From Anaeroplasma sp902783745 (lineage in GTDB: Bacteria; Bacillota_I; Bacilli_A; Acholeplasmatales; Anaeroplasmataceae), in NCBI GenBank assembly GCA_946617655.1, contig CAMOKL010000001.1:1-64000 (forward strand): a DNA stretch of 64,000 nucleotides. The letters run 5' to 3'. The notes beneath the pieces are model-generated. The model saw only the letters and a program-made list of their open reading frames with translations. It did no database searches and was not told where the DNA came from. The position numbers and the translations under genes were made by a program. Of the stretch, positions 17,653 to 26,740 are shown piece by piece (positions within the stretch are counted from its first letter, which is position 1; every line of letters starts with the position of its first letter).

Positions 17653-18444
17653 ATGTATGAAATTGGTATTTTAGGCGTAGGTAAAATGGGTGGAAGCATT
17701 TTAGAAGGAATGCTTACAAATGACTTATATTCTAAAAAAGATATGCTTTTAATGGTACATTCAAAGGATAAGTATGAAGATTATAAGGATGATGGATTTA
17801 ATGTAACATTTGATCCTGCTGATTTATTTTATAGCTGCAAGACTATAATTGTTGCAATTAAGCCACAAATGTTTAAAGAAGTATTAACAGGTGCACAAAA
17901 ATATGATTTTGATAGACGTTCTATTATTTCTATTGCTGCAGGTGTTAAGATTGAAAAGCTTTTAGAATATTTTAAGAATGCAACAATTATTCGTGCAATG
18001 CCAAATACTCCAGCTTTAATTTCATCAGCTGTAACAACAGTATGCTTCAATAACGATAATGAATATGTTACATCTGCAATTAATATCTTTAATTCTATTG
18101 GTAAGACATATAAGGTTAAAGAAGAAGAAATGGATCAAACTCTTCCATTAAATGGTTCTATGCCAGCATATGCATATTTATTTATGAAGGCATTTATTGA
18201 TGCAGCAGTTAAGCAAGGAATTGATGAAGAAACTGCAAAGGGATTATGTGCAAATTCAGTTATTTCTTCAGCAAAAATGGTATTATCTACATCAGAAACA
18301 ATTGATACATTAATTAAGAATGTATGCTCAAAGGGTGGTACAACTTTAGCTGGTTTAGATAAGCTTTATGAGAATAACTTTGAAAAAGCAGTAGAAGAAT
18401 GCTATAACGCATGTGTTAATCGTTCAATTGAATTAGGAAAGTAA
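17653..18444 (+). CDS. proC: Pyrroline-5-carboxylate reductase
   Basis: 263 residues. Reduces pyrroline-5-carboxylate to proline, the last step of the pathway. N-terminal Rossmann motif GILGVGKMGGSI, then VAIKPQMF, ISIAAGVKI, IIRAMPNTPALI and the C-terminal VCSKGGTTLAGL, all typical of ProC. It starts one base after the proA stop with AAAGGACAGG upstream, completing proBAC. A terminator follows within 10 bp. Confidence 0.96.
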   Translation: MYEIGILGVGKMGGSILEGMLTNDLYSKKDMLLMVHSKDKYEDYKDDGFNVTFDPADLFYSCKTIIVAIKPQMFKEVLTGAQKYDFDRRSIISIAAGVKIEKLLEYFKNATIIRAMPNTPALISSAVTTVCFNNDNEYVTSAINIFNSIGKTYKVKEEEMDQTLPLNGSMPAYAYLFMKAFIDAAVKQGIDEETAKGLCANSVISSAKMVLSTSETIDTLIKNVCSKGGTTLAGLDKLYENNFEKAVEECYNACVNRSIELGK

Positions 18445-18449
18445 TATAA

Positions 18450-18483
18450 AAAGTCCAACTTAGTGAAAACTAAATTGGACTTT
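18450..18483. terminator. Bidirectional terminator after proC
   Basis: Stem of 9 plus 5 bp with one mismatch (18450-18464 with 18469-18483), GAAA tetraloop, T-rich on both strands. It also serves the convergent DUF1836 gene. Confidence 0.85.
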
Positions 18484-18489
18484 ATTTCT

Positions 18490-19176
18490 TTATTCAGAAT
18501 CTCCTGTATCAGTAATTGCGATTTCTTCGTTATTTTCGTTATTTTCTTTAATGTCTTTTTTAGACTTTTTTTCTTTCTTTTGCTTTTCAGCTTCTAATCT
18601 TTCTTGGTATTCTTGTTCGCTTTTTTCTTTATATTGATAATTTCTTACAAGATATAATATTCTTTTTGCAATATTAATATATGTATTTGCAGTAATTGCA
18701 AATTTAGTTGCAAGAAGTGTTAATGATTTATAATCATTTTCATCTATTTCATTTAATTCCTTAAATGCTTCAGTAACTGCCAAATCTATATTTTTATTGT
18801 TTAATTCATTAAATTCTTGGAAAACCTCAGAATTTGATTTTGAATTATCATATCTAGAATCAATGATTTGTTTAACCTCAGCTATTGATAAAACTTGCTT
18901 TAATGTAGCAATTTCTTCAATTAAGGCTAAGTGCTCACGATTATATTTTTTCTTGATTGGTGATGGTAGGACCTCACCTTTTACGTAATTATTTATCATT
19001 GATGGTGTAATTTGCTTATCATCAGATGATGTTTGGAAAATGAATAGCTCTTTATCTAGGAATTGAATTACTTGATCCATATATAAATCAAGGTCTGGAA
19101 GCTGTTCATATGACTGAAAACTGAAATTATTTAATGCATTTAACCAATTTTTTAAAGAATCGTTTACTGTGTTCAT
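18490..19176 (-). CDS. DUF1836 domain protein (putative MerR-like regulator)
   Basis: 228 residues. The segment LPDLDLYMDQVIQFL...ITPSMINNYVKGEVLPSP (split over about residues 27-72) and KKKYNREHLALI is the DUF1836 signature, a family with a winged-helix DNA-binding pattern related to MerR. The C-terminal 40 residues are a highly charged Lys/Glu tail. The target genes are unknown. The upstream in-frame TTG at 19188 overlaps the weak GGTAG site, so the ATG at 19176 is used. It is a single gene, convergent with proBAC and divergent to the leader RNA at 19367. Confidence 0.88.
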   Translation of the reverse strand: MNTVNDSLKNWLNALNNFSFQSYEQLPDLDLYMDQVIQFLDKELFIFQTSSDDKQITPSMINNYVKGEVLPSPIKKKYNREHLALIEEIATLKQVLSIAEVKQIIDSRYDNSKSNSEVFQEFNELNNKNIDLAVTEAFKELNEIDENDYKSLTLLATKFAITANTYINIAKRILYLVRNYQYKEKSEQEYQERLEAEKQKKEKKSKKDIKENNENNEEIAITDTGDSE

Positions 19177-19331
19177 TTTTTCTACCAACTTTCTTAACTA
19201 AATTTTAGCATAAAATATATGCCATTACAATAAAAACGAGCACATTTATTTTAAAAATTTATGTAAACAAGTATTAAAAACTAGATTTAATTGAAAGCGT
19301 ATTATTATTTATATAATAAATTTTGTTTATC

Positions 19332-19360
19332 TTGAAAAAAAATATTCCATTTGGTATAAT
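19332..19360 (+). promoter_or_regulatory. Strong promoter of the leader RNA / zinc-ribbon gene, framed by an inverted repeat
   Basis: TTGAAA (19332-19337), 17-bp spacer, TATAAT (19355-19360), with extended TGG. The perfect inverted repeat TATTCCAT (19343-19350) / ATGGAATA (19373-19380) spans the -10 and the predicted start near 19367. Confidence 0.75.
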
Positions 19361-19366
19361 TATTCT

Positions 19367-19698
19367 AGGATTATGGAATAAACGATTTATATTTTTATAC
19401 AAAAAACCTTTTAAACCATATCTTGATAACTTAGGTTACTACCAAAATTAAGTTTTTGGTTTAACAATAGGTAGATGTTATTTCTTTCTGGATGTGTGAT
19501 CCAAGTTGATGCAAACGCACGCCTAATTAACAATAAGCGAAGATTCCTAAATTACGGTGCTTTTAATGGAACCCCAACGTGATAGTGCCCATTTTGCTCG
19601 ATTGAAAGAAATATAAATCCGAAGAAAAACTTATGACACCTATGAAATCTACCCATAGCTTTAAGTTAATAATAGATAAAGAAAAAGGAGAACACACA
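19367..19698 (+). ncRNA. Long structured leader RNA (about 330 nt) upstream of the zinc-ribbon gene; class unknown
   Basis: This is the only content of the 500-bp gap before the next gene. It carries nested long-range pairings: a 7-bp helix GGTAGAT (19470-19476) / ATCTACC (19647-19653) enclosing a 9-bp helix ATTTCTTTC (19480-19488) / GAAAGAAAT (19604-19612). Local hairpins are ACCAAAA/TTTTGGT (19441-19460) and GGAT-GTGTG-ATCC (19490-19502). Base composition is less AT-rich than neighbouring gaps. No terminator is seen before the gene, so it may be a cis-acting leader or a processed RNA. I found no match to tmRNA, RNase P, SRP or riboswitch motifs I know. Confidence 0.55.
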
Positions 19699-21327
19699 AT
19701 GAAAAAATTAGTTTGTGAATTATGCGGTGAATCTGATTTCTTAAAGACTGATGGAATGTTTGAATGCCAATCATGTGGCGCAAAGTATAGTCTTGAAGAA
19801 GCACGTTCAATGTTCATTGACGTAGATGATTCCAATAGTACAAGATCAAAAGCACCAGCAAACGACATTGCCTATGAAGACTCTCCAGAAAAGAAAACAG
19901 TTAAAAGAGTTGTTGTTGCACCTCGTCCTGGTCAAGGACAAACTGTTAAACGTGTTGTACCAACACCTACAAGAAGAGTAGTTGCTACACCACAACCTGG
20001 AAAGAAAGTAGTAGTGCAAAAGCCAACAGATGGTAAAACACCTGTTGTAAAGAAGGTAGTAGTTAAGCCACAGGTTAGAACTACTCATGAAGTAGAAGTG
20101 GAAGAGCCACAGGTAAAGACAGTAGATGTCAATAAGGGTATGGGTATAGGTAGTGCCCAAATGATTGAAAACCTATTTATCCTTTCACAGAATGCATTCG
20201 ACTCAGAAAACTATGTTGATGCAGAAAATTATGCAAATAGAGTAATTGAACTTGATGCTTCAAACTCAGATGCATGGTTAATGAAGGGTAACTGTGCAGG
20301 TAAGAATACTGATGGAACAAGTATTAGATTACTTGAAAGTATTAACTGCTGGAACACTTGTTTAGTAAATTCTGAAAAGAGTGACTACGAGGACTACCAA
20401 TTTACAGTTAGAACAAACTGTATTGATATTGCAGTTGCATATGTTATTAAAAACTGCAAGAAGTTCATGACAACTCCTAATAATGAAAATTTCGATTTAA
20501 TTAAGGAAAAAATTGATGAACTAGAACCAATTATTAGAAAGGCTAACCAAACTTTCGGTGTTGATGTCATCAGTTATGAAGATAAATTAGCATCTAATAT
20601 TTCTGCAATTGTTACTGCTATTTCTAAGCAGTCAATTAAGGATTATGGTAAGAAGAAAGAACAACAAACTGAAGAAAAGTATAAGCAGTTCGTTGCTATA
20701 CAAGATGCATGTATCTATGCTTGGGAATACTTATTAAAGTTAGCTAAGCGTCATGGTACAGTTACTGCTATCTTATCAAATATTAAGAAGATGAACGAAG
20801 CTATCATTAGAAACTGCGGTTACAAAGTATCTGGTAGTGGAAAGATTAAGGTTGCTGTAGAATGTTCAATGGCAGAAAAGAACAAGAGACTTGAAGCTAT
20901 TAAGCGCGATCGTAAGATTGTTGAAGATATGTTCGTTGATATTCGTAAGCGTGACCGTGTTGAACAAAAGTTCAAGAACGAAAAATACTGGGCAGAGCAT
21001 GCTGAAGAAAAAGCAGCATTACTTGAAGAGCATACTAAGCTTGACCATGAAGTATTCGAACTTGAAAATAGTAAGTTAAAGATGCCTGAATTAACTGAAT
21101 TAAAGAAGTTAGAAGAAGAGGCATTACGTTTACAAATCCTTAAGGATAACCCAACTTATTCTAATAAGGAAAGAACAGCTTACATGAACCAATTAACTAA
21201 GGTTAAAAAGCAAGTTGTTACTAAGAAGCGTGAACTTGCATCTCGTCTTAACCCAATTGAACAACAAATTGAAAAGTATAAGAAGAGAATGTTCACTATC
21301 GAAACTGAATTAAATATGAACAGATAA
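19699..21327 (+). CDS. Zinc-ribbon protein with basic linker, TPR-like and coiled-coil regions
   Basis: 542 residues. An N-terminal zinc ribbon has two cysteine pairs (CELCG from residue 6 and CQSCG from about 25). Residues 60-140 form a low-complexity linker with repeated Val/Lys blocks (KRVVV, KKVVV). Then come TPR-like helices (about 155-240, DAENYANRVIELDASNSDAWL) and a long Lys/Glu coiled coil (about 430-540). No membrane segment is present. Function unknown; this layout of zinc ribbon, linker and TPR is common among uncharacterised Bacillota proteins. The start at 19699 follows AAAGGAG; an in-frame codon at 19633 lies in the leader RNA and is rejected. Codon use (more AAG, TAC, AAC) resembles the highly expressed tig and pflB genes here. 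Confidence 0.8.
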   Translation: MKKLVCELCGESDFLKTDGMFECQSCGAKYSLEEARSMFIDVDDSNSTRSKAPANDIAYEDSPEKKTVKRVVVAPRPGQGQTVKRVVPTPTRRVVATPQPGKKVVVQKPTDGKTPVVKKVVVKPQVRTTHEVEVEEPQVKTVDVNKGMGIGSAQMIENLFILSQNAFDSENYVDAENYANRVIELDASNSDAWLMKGNCAGKNTDGTSIRLLESINCWNTCLVNSEKSDYEDYQFTVRTNCIDIAVAYVIKNCKKFMTTPNNENFDLIKEKIDELEPIIRKANQTFGVDVISYEDKLASNISAIVTAISKQSIKDYGKKKEQQTEEKYKQFVAIQDACIYAWEYLLKLAKRHGTVTAILSNIKKMNEAIIRNCGYKVSGSGKIKVAVECSMAEKNKRLEAIKRDRKIVEDMFVDIRKRDRVEQKFKNEKYWAEHAEEKAALLEEHTKLDHEVFELENSKLKMPELTELKKLEEEALRLQILKDNPTYSNKERTAYMNQLTKVKKQVVTKKRELASRLNPIEQQIEKYKKRMFTIETELNMNR

Positions 21328-21332
21328 TTCTA

Positions 21333-21366
21333 AAAAGTCTTTGGATTATTCCAAAGGCTTTTTAAT
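21333..21366 (+). terminator. Rho-independent terminator
   Basis: A 13-bp stem (21333-21345 with 21350-21362, one G-U), TTAT loop and T-rich tail. Confidence 0.88.
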
Positions 21367-21394
21367 TTTTCTTTAATATGTTAATATTAAAATA

Positions 21395-21403
21395 TGTTAT
21401 AAT
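21395..21403 (+). promoter_or_regulatory. Extended -10 promoter of the flavoprotein pair
   Basis: TGTTATAAT at 21395-21403, 19 bp before the ATG at 21423. Confidence 0.5.
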
Positions 21404-21422
21404 TACTTTTGAGGTTGATGAT

Positions 21423-22466
21423 ATGAAAGTAGCTATTATTGGTGCCGGTGCTTCAGGCTTAATGCTTGCGACATTACTAGAAAAAAATAAAATAGAATAT
21501 GATATTTATAATAAAGGTAAGGTAGGAAGAAAAATACTTGCATCAGGAAATGGTAAATGTAACATTTCAAATGCCTATATTGATGCTAAATATTATCATA
21601 ATAATCCACTTGCTAAATCATTAATAAATGATTACAAAAATGAATTATATAAATATTTAGAAGAACTTGAAATCTATACAAAAACTGATAGTGAAGGTAG
21701 AATGTATCCTATATCTGAATCATCATTATCAGTATTAAATATTTTATTAAAGCATATCAAAAGACCTATATTAGATGAAGAGGTTAAAACTATTAAAAAA
21801 ATAAATTCAAAATATAAGATAAATAATAATGATAAACTATATGACCATATAGTTATTTCAACAGGTACAATAGCCAATATGAACAAACCATATTATTCAT
21901 ATGATTATATAAATGATTTAGGTATTAAATTTAATAAATTTATACCATCTTTAATTGGATTTAAAACTAATCTAAGAATTAAAGAAATATCAGGCACTCG
22001 TCTTAAATGTATGGCATCATTATATCAAAATAATAAGCTTATACATGAAGAAGAAGGCGAGGTTATGTTTAAGGATGATGGTATATCTGGTATTTGTATT
22101 ATGAATTTAAGCTCTTATTTTAATGATTACAAATTTTTAAATTCATATATAAAGCTTTCGCTTGATGTATCAAAATATAGGTCACTAGAATCAGTACTTC
22201 AACCAAAGTTATATCAATATGTTATAAACAATAATATTGACATTAATAATTTTATAATACCTATTAAAGGATTATATGATATGCAATTTGCACAAGTATG
22301 CAAGGGTGGAATAGATATAAGTGAAATTAATAATAACTTATCGCTAAAAAAAGACCCTAATATATTTGTTGCAGGTGAAATTATAGATGTAGATGCAACA
22401 TGTGGTGGTTTTAATTTAAGTTTTGCTTTTATGTGTGCATTAAAGATAGCAGGTGAACTTAAATGA
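21423..22466 (+). CDS. HI0933/BaiN-family FAD flavoprotein
   Basis: 347 residues. The N-terminal FAD site MKVAIIGAGASGLMLA is followed by GRKILASGNGKCNISN, the hallmark of the HI0933/YhiN/BaiN family, and near the end GGIDISEI and VAGEIIDVDATCGGFNLSFA. Family members are NAD(P)H-linked FAD oxidoreductases, one of them acting in bile acid dehydroxylation; the substrate here is not predictable. The length is a little below the usual 390-410 because the middle domain is short. The start follows GAGGTTGAT; an in-frame ATG at 21378 overlaps the promoter. Its stop overlaps the next start by 4 bp (ATGA), so the two flavoproteins are coupled. Confidence 0.88.
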   Translation: MKVAIIGAGASGLMLATLLEKNKIEYDIYNKGKVGRKILASGNGKCNISNAYIDAKYYHNNPLAKSLINDYKNELYKYLEELEIYTKTDSEGRMYPISESSLSVLNILLKHIKRPILDEEVKTIKKINSKYKINNNDKLYDHIVISTGTIANMNKPYYSYDYINDLGIKFNKFIPSLIGFKTNLRIKEISGTRLKCMASLYQNNKLIHEEEGEVMFKDDGISGICIMNLSSYFNDYKFLNSYIKLSLDVSKYRSLESVLQPKLYQYVINNNIDINNFIIPIKGLYDMQFAQVCKGGIDISEINNNLSLKKDPNIFVAGEIIDVDATCGGFNLSFAFMCALKIAGELK

Positions 22467-24031
22467 AATATGAAGTAACTAATTTTAAAGTATCTCCTTT
22501 AGATAAAAGAGGATTAGATGATATTATTAAAGAAAATTTAAACTTAAATAAATTTACTTATAAAATATTAGCTAAATCTATAGATGCAAGAAAAAAAGAC
22601 GATATTTTAATAATTTATAAGCTTTTAATAGATACTAATGAAAAGCTTAAAGGAAAAAATATTAATATTTATAAAAATGAAGATATAAAGCTTGAATATA
22701 AAAGCTTTAAGGGCTTAAGCCCAGTGATTGTTGGATTTGGTCCTGCTGGTATGTTTGCAGCATTATATTTAGCAAGATGTAATGCTAAACCAATTATTGT
22801 TGAACGTGGTAAAAAGATAGAAGATAGAGTAAATGATTTAAATGAATTCTTAGAAAAAAGAGTATTAAATCCTGATTCAAATGTACAATTTGGTGAGGGA
22901 GGTGCTGGAGCTTTTTCTGATGGAAAGCTTACAACTAATCTAAGAAACCCTTTAATAAAATTTATTTTAAATGAATTTTATATTCATGGTGCAAAAGAAG
23001 ATGTAATATATGATGCAAAGCCTCATGTTGGTACTGATTATTTAAGAATAGTTGTAAAAAACATAAGAGAAGAAATCATTAAGCTTGGTGGTAAGTTTAT
23101 GTTTTCAACAACATATATAAAATCAGAATCAAAGGATGATATTACATATTGTCATGTTAAGAATAATATTACAAAAGAAGAAACAATAATTAAAACTAAT
23201 CATTTATTATTAGCATTAGGTCACTCTGCAAGAGATACATATGAAACTTTATATAATGATATGAAGCTTGATATGGAACAAAAAGCATTCTCTATGGGTG
23301 TAAGAATTGAACATAAAAGAGAAGATATTGATAAGGCACAGTATGGTAAATTTTATAAATATCTTCCTGCTGCATATTATAATTTAGCAGCACATTTTAA
23401 TAATAGAGGAGTATATACATTCTGTATGTGTCCTGGCGGTTATGTTTTAGCATCAACATCTGATCTAAATACAATTGTTGTAAATGGCATGTCTAATGAG
23501 GCAAGAGAAAATGAAAATTCTAATTCAGCCTTATTAGTTGATGTAAAACCAAGTGATTATAATAAAACATCATCTCCATTAGATGGAATTTATTATCAAT
23601 ATGAATATGAAAAGAAAGCATATGAAATTGCAAGTGATTATAGAGCCCCTGCAAATTTAGTTAAGGAATTCTTAGAAGATGGGGTTGCATCATCATTAAG
23701 AAGTATTAAAACATCATATCCTCATGGTGTTAAATTATGTAATTTAAAAGAATGCTTACCAGATTTTGTAATAGAAAATTTAAAGCTAGGTATTAAAGAA
23801 TTTGATAAAAAGATACACGGATTTAATAATCCTGATGCAATTTTAATTGGAATCGAATCTCGTTCCTCATCTCCTTTAAGAATATTACGAGATAAAGAAA
23901 CTCATGAATCAAATATCAAAGGAATATATCCTATTGGTGAGGGAGCAGGGTATGCAGGTGGTATTACAAGTGCTGCACTTGATGGATTAAAAACAGCAAT
24001 TTTAATAGTAGATGAATTAAATAATTTATAA
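22463..24031 (+). CDS. FAD-dependent dehydrogenase (COG2509-type)
   Basis: 522 residues. A 90-residue N-terminal domain (KRGLDDIIKENLNL...) precedes the FAD site PVIVGFGPAGMFAALYLAR, then NVQFGEGGAGAFSDGKLTT and YDAKPHVGTDYLR, which mark the COG2509 family of uncharacterised dehydrogenases, and a C-terminal GIYPIGEGAGYAGGI. It shares a 4-bp start/stop overlap with the HI0933-family gene, a pairing that suggests related redox tasks. The physiological substrate is unknown. No terminator is evident before the Nudix gene. Confidence 0.9.
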   Translation: MKYEVTNFKVSPLDKRGLDDIIKENLNLNKFTYKILAKSIDARKKDDILIIYKLLIDTNEKLKGKNINIYKNEDIKLEYKSFKGLSPVIVGFGPAGMFAALYLARCNAKPIIVERGKKIEDRVNDLNEFLEKRVLNPDSNVQFGEGGAGAFSDGKLTTNLRNPLIKFILNEFYIHGAKEDVIYDAKPHVGTDYLRIVVKNIREEIIKLGGKFMFSTTYIKSESKDDITYCHVKNNITKEETIIKTNHLLLALGHSARDTYETLYNDMKLDMEQKAFSMGVRIEHKREDIDKAQYGKFYKYLPAAYYNLAAHFNNRGVYTFCMCPGGYVLASTSDLNTIVVNGMSNEARENENSNSALLVDVKPSDYNKTSSPLDGIYYQYEYEKKAYEIASDYRAPANLVKEFLEDGVASSLRSIKTSYPHGVKLCNLKECLPDFVIENLKLGIKEFDKKIHGFNNPDAILIGIESRSSSPLRILRDKETHESNIKGIYPIGEGAGYAGGITSAALDGLKTAILIVDELNNL

Positions 24032-24120
24032 AAAATAAATCTTAAAAACATTTATTACCTTTAATATTTTTTGATTTTATGTTAATATTAAAAACGTATT
24101 TTGCAAAAAGTGGTGATAAT

Positions 24121-24573
24121 ATGGAAAAAGATGAAGCAAAGAAGAAAAGAAAACCACTAGACAGAGAATTTTCATGCGGAGCAGTTTTATTTACAAAGCG
24201 CGATGGAAATACAGAGTATGTTTTAATCATGGAACCTAATGGTTCATATGGATTTCCTAAGGGACATAGAAGAAGCAAGGAAACAAATATAGATTGTGCC
24301 CTAAGAGAAATCAAAGAAGAGACAGGCATAGATGCTGAAATTCTGCCAGGTTTTAAAAGAACAATTAAGTATAAGGTATTTAACAAATCTATTAAGGAAG
24401 TAACTTATTTTTTAGCTACATTTAATGAAAATGAACAATCATTAAATCCGCTTGATAATCATATTCTTCAAGCAAGAAGCTATCCAATTGAGGCAGCAAA
24501 GGAATTATTAAAATTCCAGCAGCTAAGAGATATTTTAGTTGAAGCTGATTTTATTTTAAGTCATAAGAAGTAA
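24121..24573 (+). CDS. Nudix hydrolase, probably diadenosine tetraphosphatase-like
   Basis: 150 residues. A complete Nudix box runs from GHRRSKE (about 48-54) to REIKEETGI (about 62-70), matching GX5EX7REUXEEXGU. The opening SCGAVLFTKRDGNTEYVLIM and FPKGH resemble the Ap4A hydrolase subgroup (MutT/Ap4A), which cleaves dinucleoside polyphosphates or other NDP-X substrates. GTGGTGAT precedes the ATG at 24121; the upstream in-frame ATG at 24079 lies in the promoter area. It is 14 bp ahead of engB and likely co-transcribed. Confidence 0.9.
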   Translation: MEKDEAKKKRKPLDREFSCGAVLFTKRDGNTEYVLIMEPNGSYGFPKGHRRSKETNIDCALREIKEETGIDAEILPGFKRTIKYKVFNKSIKEVTYFLATFNENEQSLNPLDNHILQARSYPIEAAKELLKFQQLRDILVEADFILSHKK

Positions 24574-24587
24574 GAGGTGATTTGGGT

Positions 24588-25190
24588 ATGAGAATTATAA
24601 AGTCTGAATACGTTACATCCGCAGTTGGACCTGATTCAATGCCCCAAGAACTTCCTTTAGAAGTAATGTTTTTAGGAAGAAGTAATGTTGGAAAAAGCTC
24701 GTTTATTAATGCGTTAACCAATAGAAAAATGCTTGCAAGAACAGGTAAAACTCCAGGAAAAACTCAAACATTAAATTTTTATATTATTAATAATGAATTT
24801 TACTTAATTGATGCCCCAGGATATGGATATCAGCAAAAAGGTAAAGGAAGAACTCAAGAGTTTGGTAAAATGATTGAATCTGTTTTAAAAACAAGAGAAA
24901 ATTTAAAAATGGTTTTCTTACTTGTTGATTATAGAAGAGCAACAGATGATGATAAATTAATGTATGATTTTTTAAAGCATTACAATGTACCTGTAACAAT
25001 AATTGTTACAAAGGCTGATAAACTTAAAAATTCAGAAAGAAAGCCTTTTAAGGATGCAATAATTAAGAAACTAGAATTAGATCCATTAGATAAGATGGTT
25101 ATAACATCTAGTGAGAAAAAAGAAGGGGTTAATGAGGTTTTAGATATTTTAGAATCATTAACACCAAAATTAGAAGAAATTGAATCTTAA
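24588..25190 (+). CDS. engB: Ribosome biogenesis GTPase EngB/YsxC
   Basis: 200-residue TrmE-Era-like GTPase needed for large-subunit assembly. G1 is GRSNVGKSS (30-38), G2 lies in GKTPGKTQT, G3 is DAPGYGY, G4 is TKAD and the region near VITSSEKK is G5. Length and the N-terminal SAVGPDSMPQE match the family. The ATG at 24588 has GAGGTGAT at proper distance; the TTG at 24582 is too close to it. A terminator follows. Confidence 0.95.
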   Translation: MRIIKSEYVTSAVGPDSMPQELPLEVMFLGRSNVGKSSFINALTNRKMLARTGKTPGKTQTLNFYIINNEFYLIDAPGYGYQQKGKGRTQEFGKMIESVLKTRENLKMVFLLVDYRRATDDDKLMYDFLKHYNVPVTIIVTKADKLKNSERKPFKDAIIKKLELDPLDKMVITSSEKKEGVNEVLDILESLTPKLEEIES

Positions 25191-25195
25191 AAATT

Positions 25196-25218
25196 AGTCC
25201 CTTTTTGGGGCTTTTTTA
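25196..25218 (+). terminator. Rho-independent terminator after engB
   Basis: A 6-bp stem (25196-25201 with 25207-25212, one U-G), TTTTT loop and a T-run. Confidence 0.8.
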
Positions 25219-25255
25219 ATACCTAAAATATAAATTTTAACTTTTAGTAGTTTAC

Positions 25256-25284
25256 TTGACTAATTTGACGATTTATCATATAAT
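25256..25284 (+). promoter_or_regulatory. Promoter of glyQS and perhaps the dnaG-rpoD operon
   Basis: TTGACT (25256-25261), 17-bp spacer, TATAAT (25279-25284); predicted start about 25291. Confidence 0.8.
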
Positions 25285-25323
25285 AATAAAATGCGATTTA
25301 GTGTTAAGTGTGGAGGTTTACAT

Positions 25324-26715
25324 ATGCAAAAGATAACACTTGAAGAATTAGTTTCCTTTTTAAAGGAACAGGGATTTGTTTTCCCAGGTTCAGAAATTTA
25401 TGGAGGTTTAGCTAACGCTTGGGACTATGGTCCTTTAGGAGTTGAGCTTAAAAATAATATTAAACAAGCTTGGTGGAAAAAGTTTGTTAAGCAGAATAAG
25501 CTAAATGTTGGACTTGATGCTGCAATCTTAATGAATAAGGAAGTTTGGGTTGCATCAGGACATATTGGTTCATTCTCAGATCCACTAGTGGATTGTAAAA
25601 AATGTCATTCTCGTTTCAGAGCTGATAAGCTTATTGAAGATTTTACTCATGGTGAAATCACAGGAGATGGTATGTCTAATGAAGAATTAACACAATACTT
25701 AAAGGATAATAATGTTGTTTGTCCTGTTTGTGGTTCACTAGATTATACTGATATTAGAAAATTCAATTTAATGTTTAAGACATTCCAAGGTGTTGTTGAG
25801 GATGCAAAGAATGAAGTATATCTTCGTCCTGAAACTGCACAAGGTATTTTTGTTAACTTCAAGAATATTCAAAGAACAACAAGAAGAAAGCTTCCATTTG
25901 GTGTAGGTCAAATTGGTAAGTCATTCAGAAATGAAATTACTCCAGGTAACTTTATTTTCCGTACAAGAGAATTTGAACAAATGGAATTAGAATTCTTCTG
26001 CAAGCCAGGTACTGAAATGGATTGGTTCAAGTATTGGAGAAAATATTGCTGGGACTTCTTAGTTTCAATTGGTGTAGATGAATCTAAGTTAAGATATAGA
26101 GATCATGAAGCAAAGGAATTATCTTTCTATTCTAATGCTACAACAGATATTGAATTCGAATTCCCTTGGGGATTTGGTGAATTATGGGGAATTGCATCTC
26201 GTACATCATATGACTTAACACAACATCAGGAACATTCTGGTAAGGATTTAACTTACTTAGATCCTGATAATAATACAAGATACATCCCTTATGTAGTTGA
26301 ACCATCAGTTGGTGTTGAAAGAATGTTATTAACAGTTTTATTCAGTGCTTACGATGTTGAAAAGACTACATCTGAAGATGGTAAGGTATCTGAAAGAACA
26401 GTATTACGTTTATCTCCAGAACTTGCACCATATAAGGCTGCAGTATTACCTTTAATCAAGAAGAACCATGCTGAAAAGGCAGAAGAAATCTTCGATGAAT
26501 TAAATAAGCATTTCTCTACAGTTTATGATGAAACTGCAAATATCGGTAAGAGATATAGAAGACAAGATGCAATAGGTACTCCATATTGTATTTGTGTTGA
26601 TGATAATACATTAGCAAATGGTACTGTTACAGTTCGTGACCGTGATACAATGGAACAACAAACTTTATCAGTAGAAGATGCTATTAAATTTATTGAATCA
26701 AAATTAGTTTTTTAA
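25324..26715 (+). CDS. glyQS: Glycyl-tRNA synthetase, dimeric (alpha2) type
   Basis: 463 residues. Charges tRNA-Gly. Class II synthetase of the eukaryote-like homodimeric form: VFPGSEIYGGLANAWDYGPLG at the N-terminus (about 16-36), the zinc-like pairs CKKC and CPVC, motif 2 in RNEITPG...FRTREFEQMELEFF, motif 3 near EPSVGVERMLL, and a C-terminal anticodon-binding domain (from about 360). The ATG at 25324 follows GTGGAGG; the in-frame ATG at 25291 lies at the predicted transcript start. The 25-bp spacing to dnaG and lack of a terminator suggest read-through into dnaG-rpoD. Confidence 0.95.
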   Translation: MQKITLEELVSFLKEQGFVFPGSEIYGGLANAWDYGPLGVELKNNIKQAWWKKFVKQNKLNVGLDAAILMNKEVWVASGHIGSFSDPLVDCKKCHSRFRADKLIEDFTHGEITGDGMSNEELTQYLKDNNVVCPVCGSLDYTDIRKFNLMFKTFQGVVEDAKNEVYLRPETAQGIFVNFKNIQRTTRRKLPFGVGQIGKSFRNEITPGNFIFRTREFEQMELEFFCKPGTEMDWFKYWRKYCWDFLVSIGVDESKLRYRDHEAKELSFYSNATTDIEFEFPWGFGELWGIASRTSYDLTQHQEHSGKDLTYLDPDNNTRYIPYVVEPSVGVERMLLTVLFSAYDVEKTTSEDGKVSERTVLRLSPELAPYKAAVLPLIKKNHAEKAEEIFDELNKHFSTVYDETANIGKRYRRQDAIGTPYCICVDDNTLANGTVTVRDRDTMEQQTLSVEDAIKFIESKLVF

Positions 26716-26740
26716 TTAAAAATAAAGGATGGTGACAACC

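Noticed and set aside
19367..19698. tmRNA, RNase P RNA or 6S RNA
   Set aside because: No tRNA-like ends or tag frame, no P4 signature of RNase P, and the hairpin order does not give the simple 6S rod.
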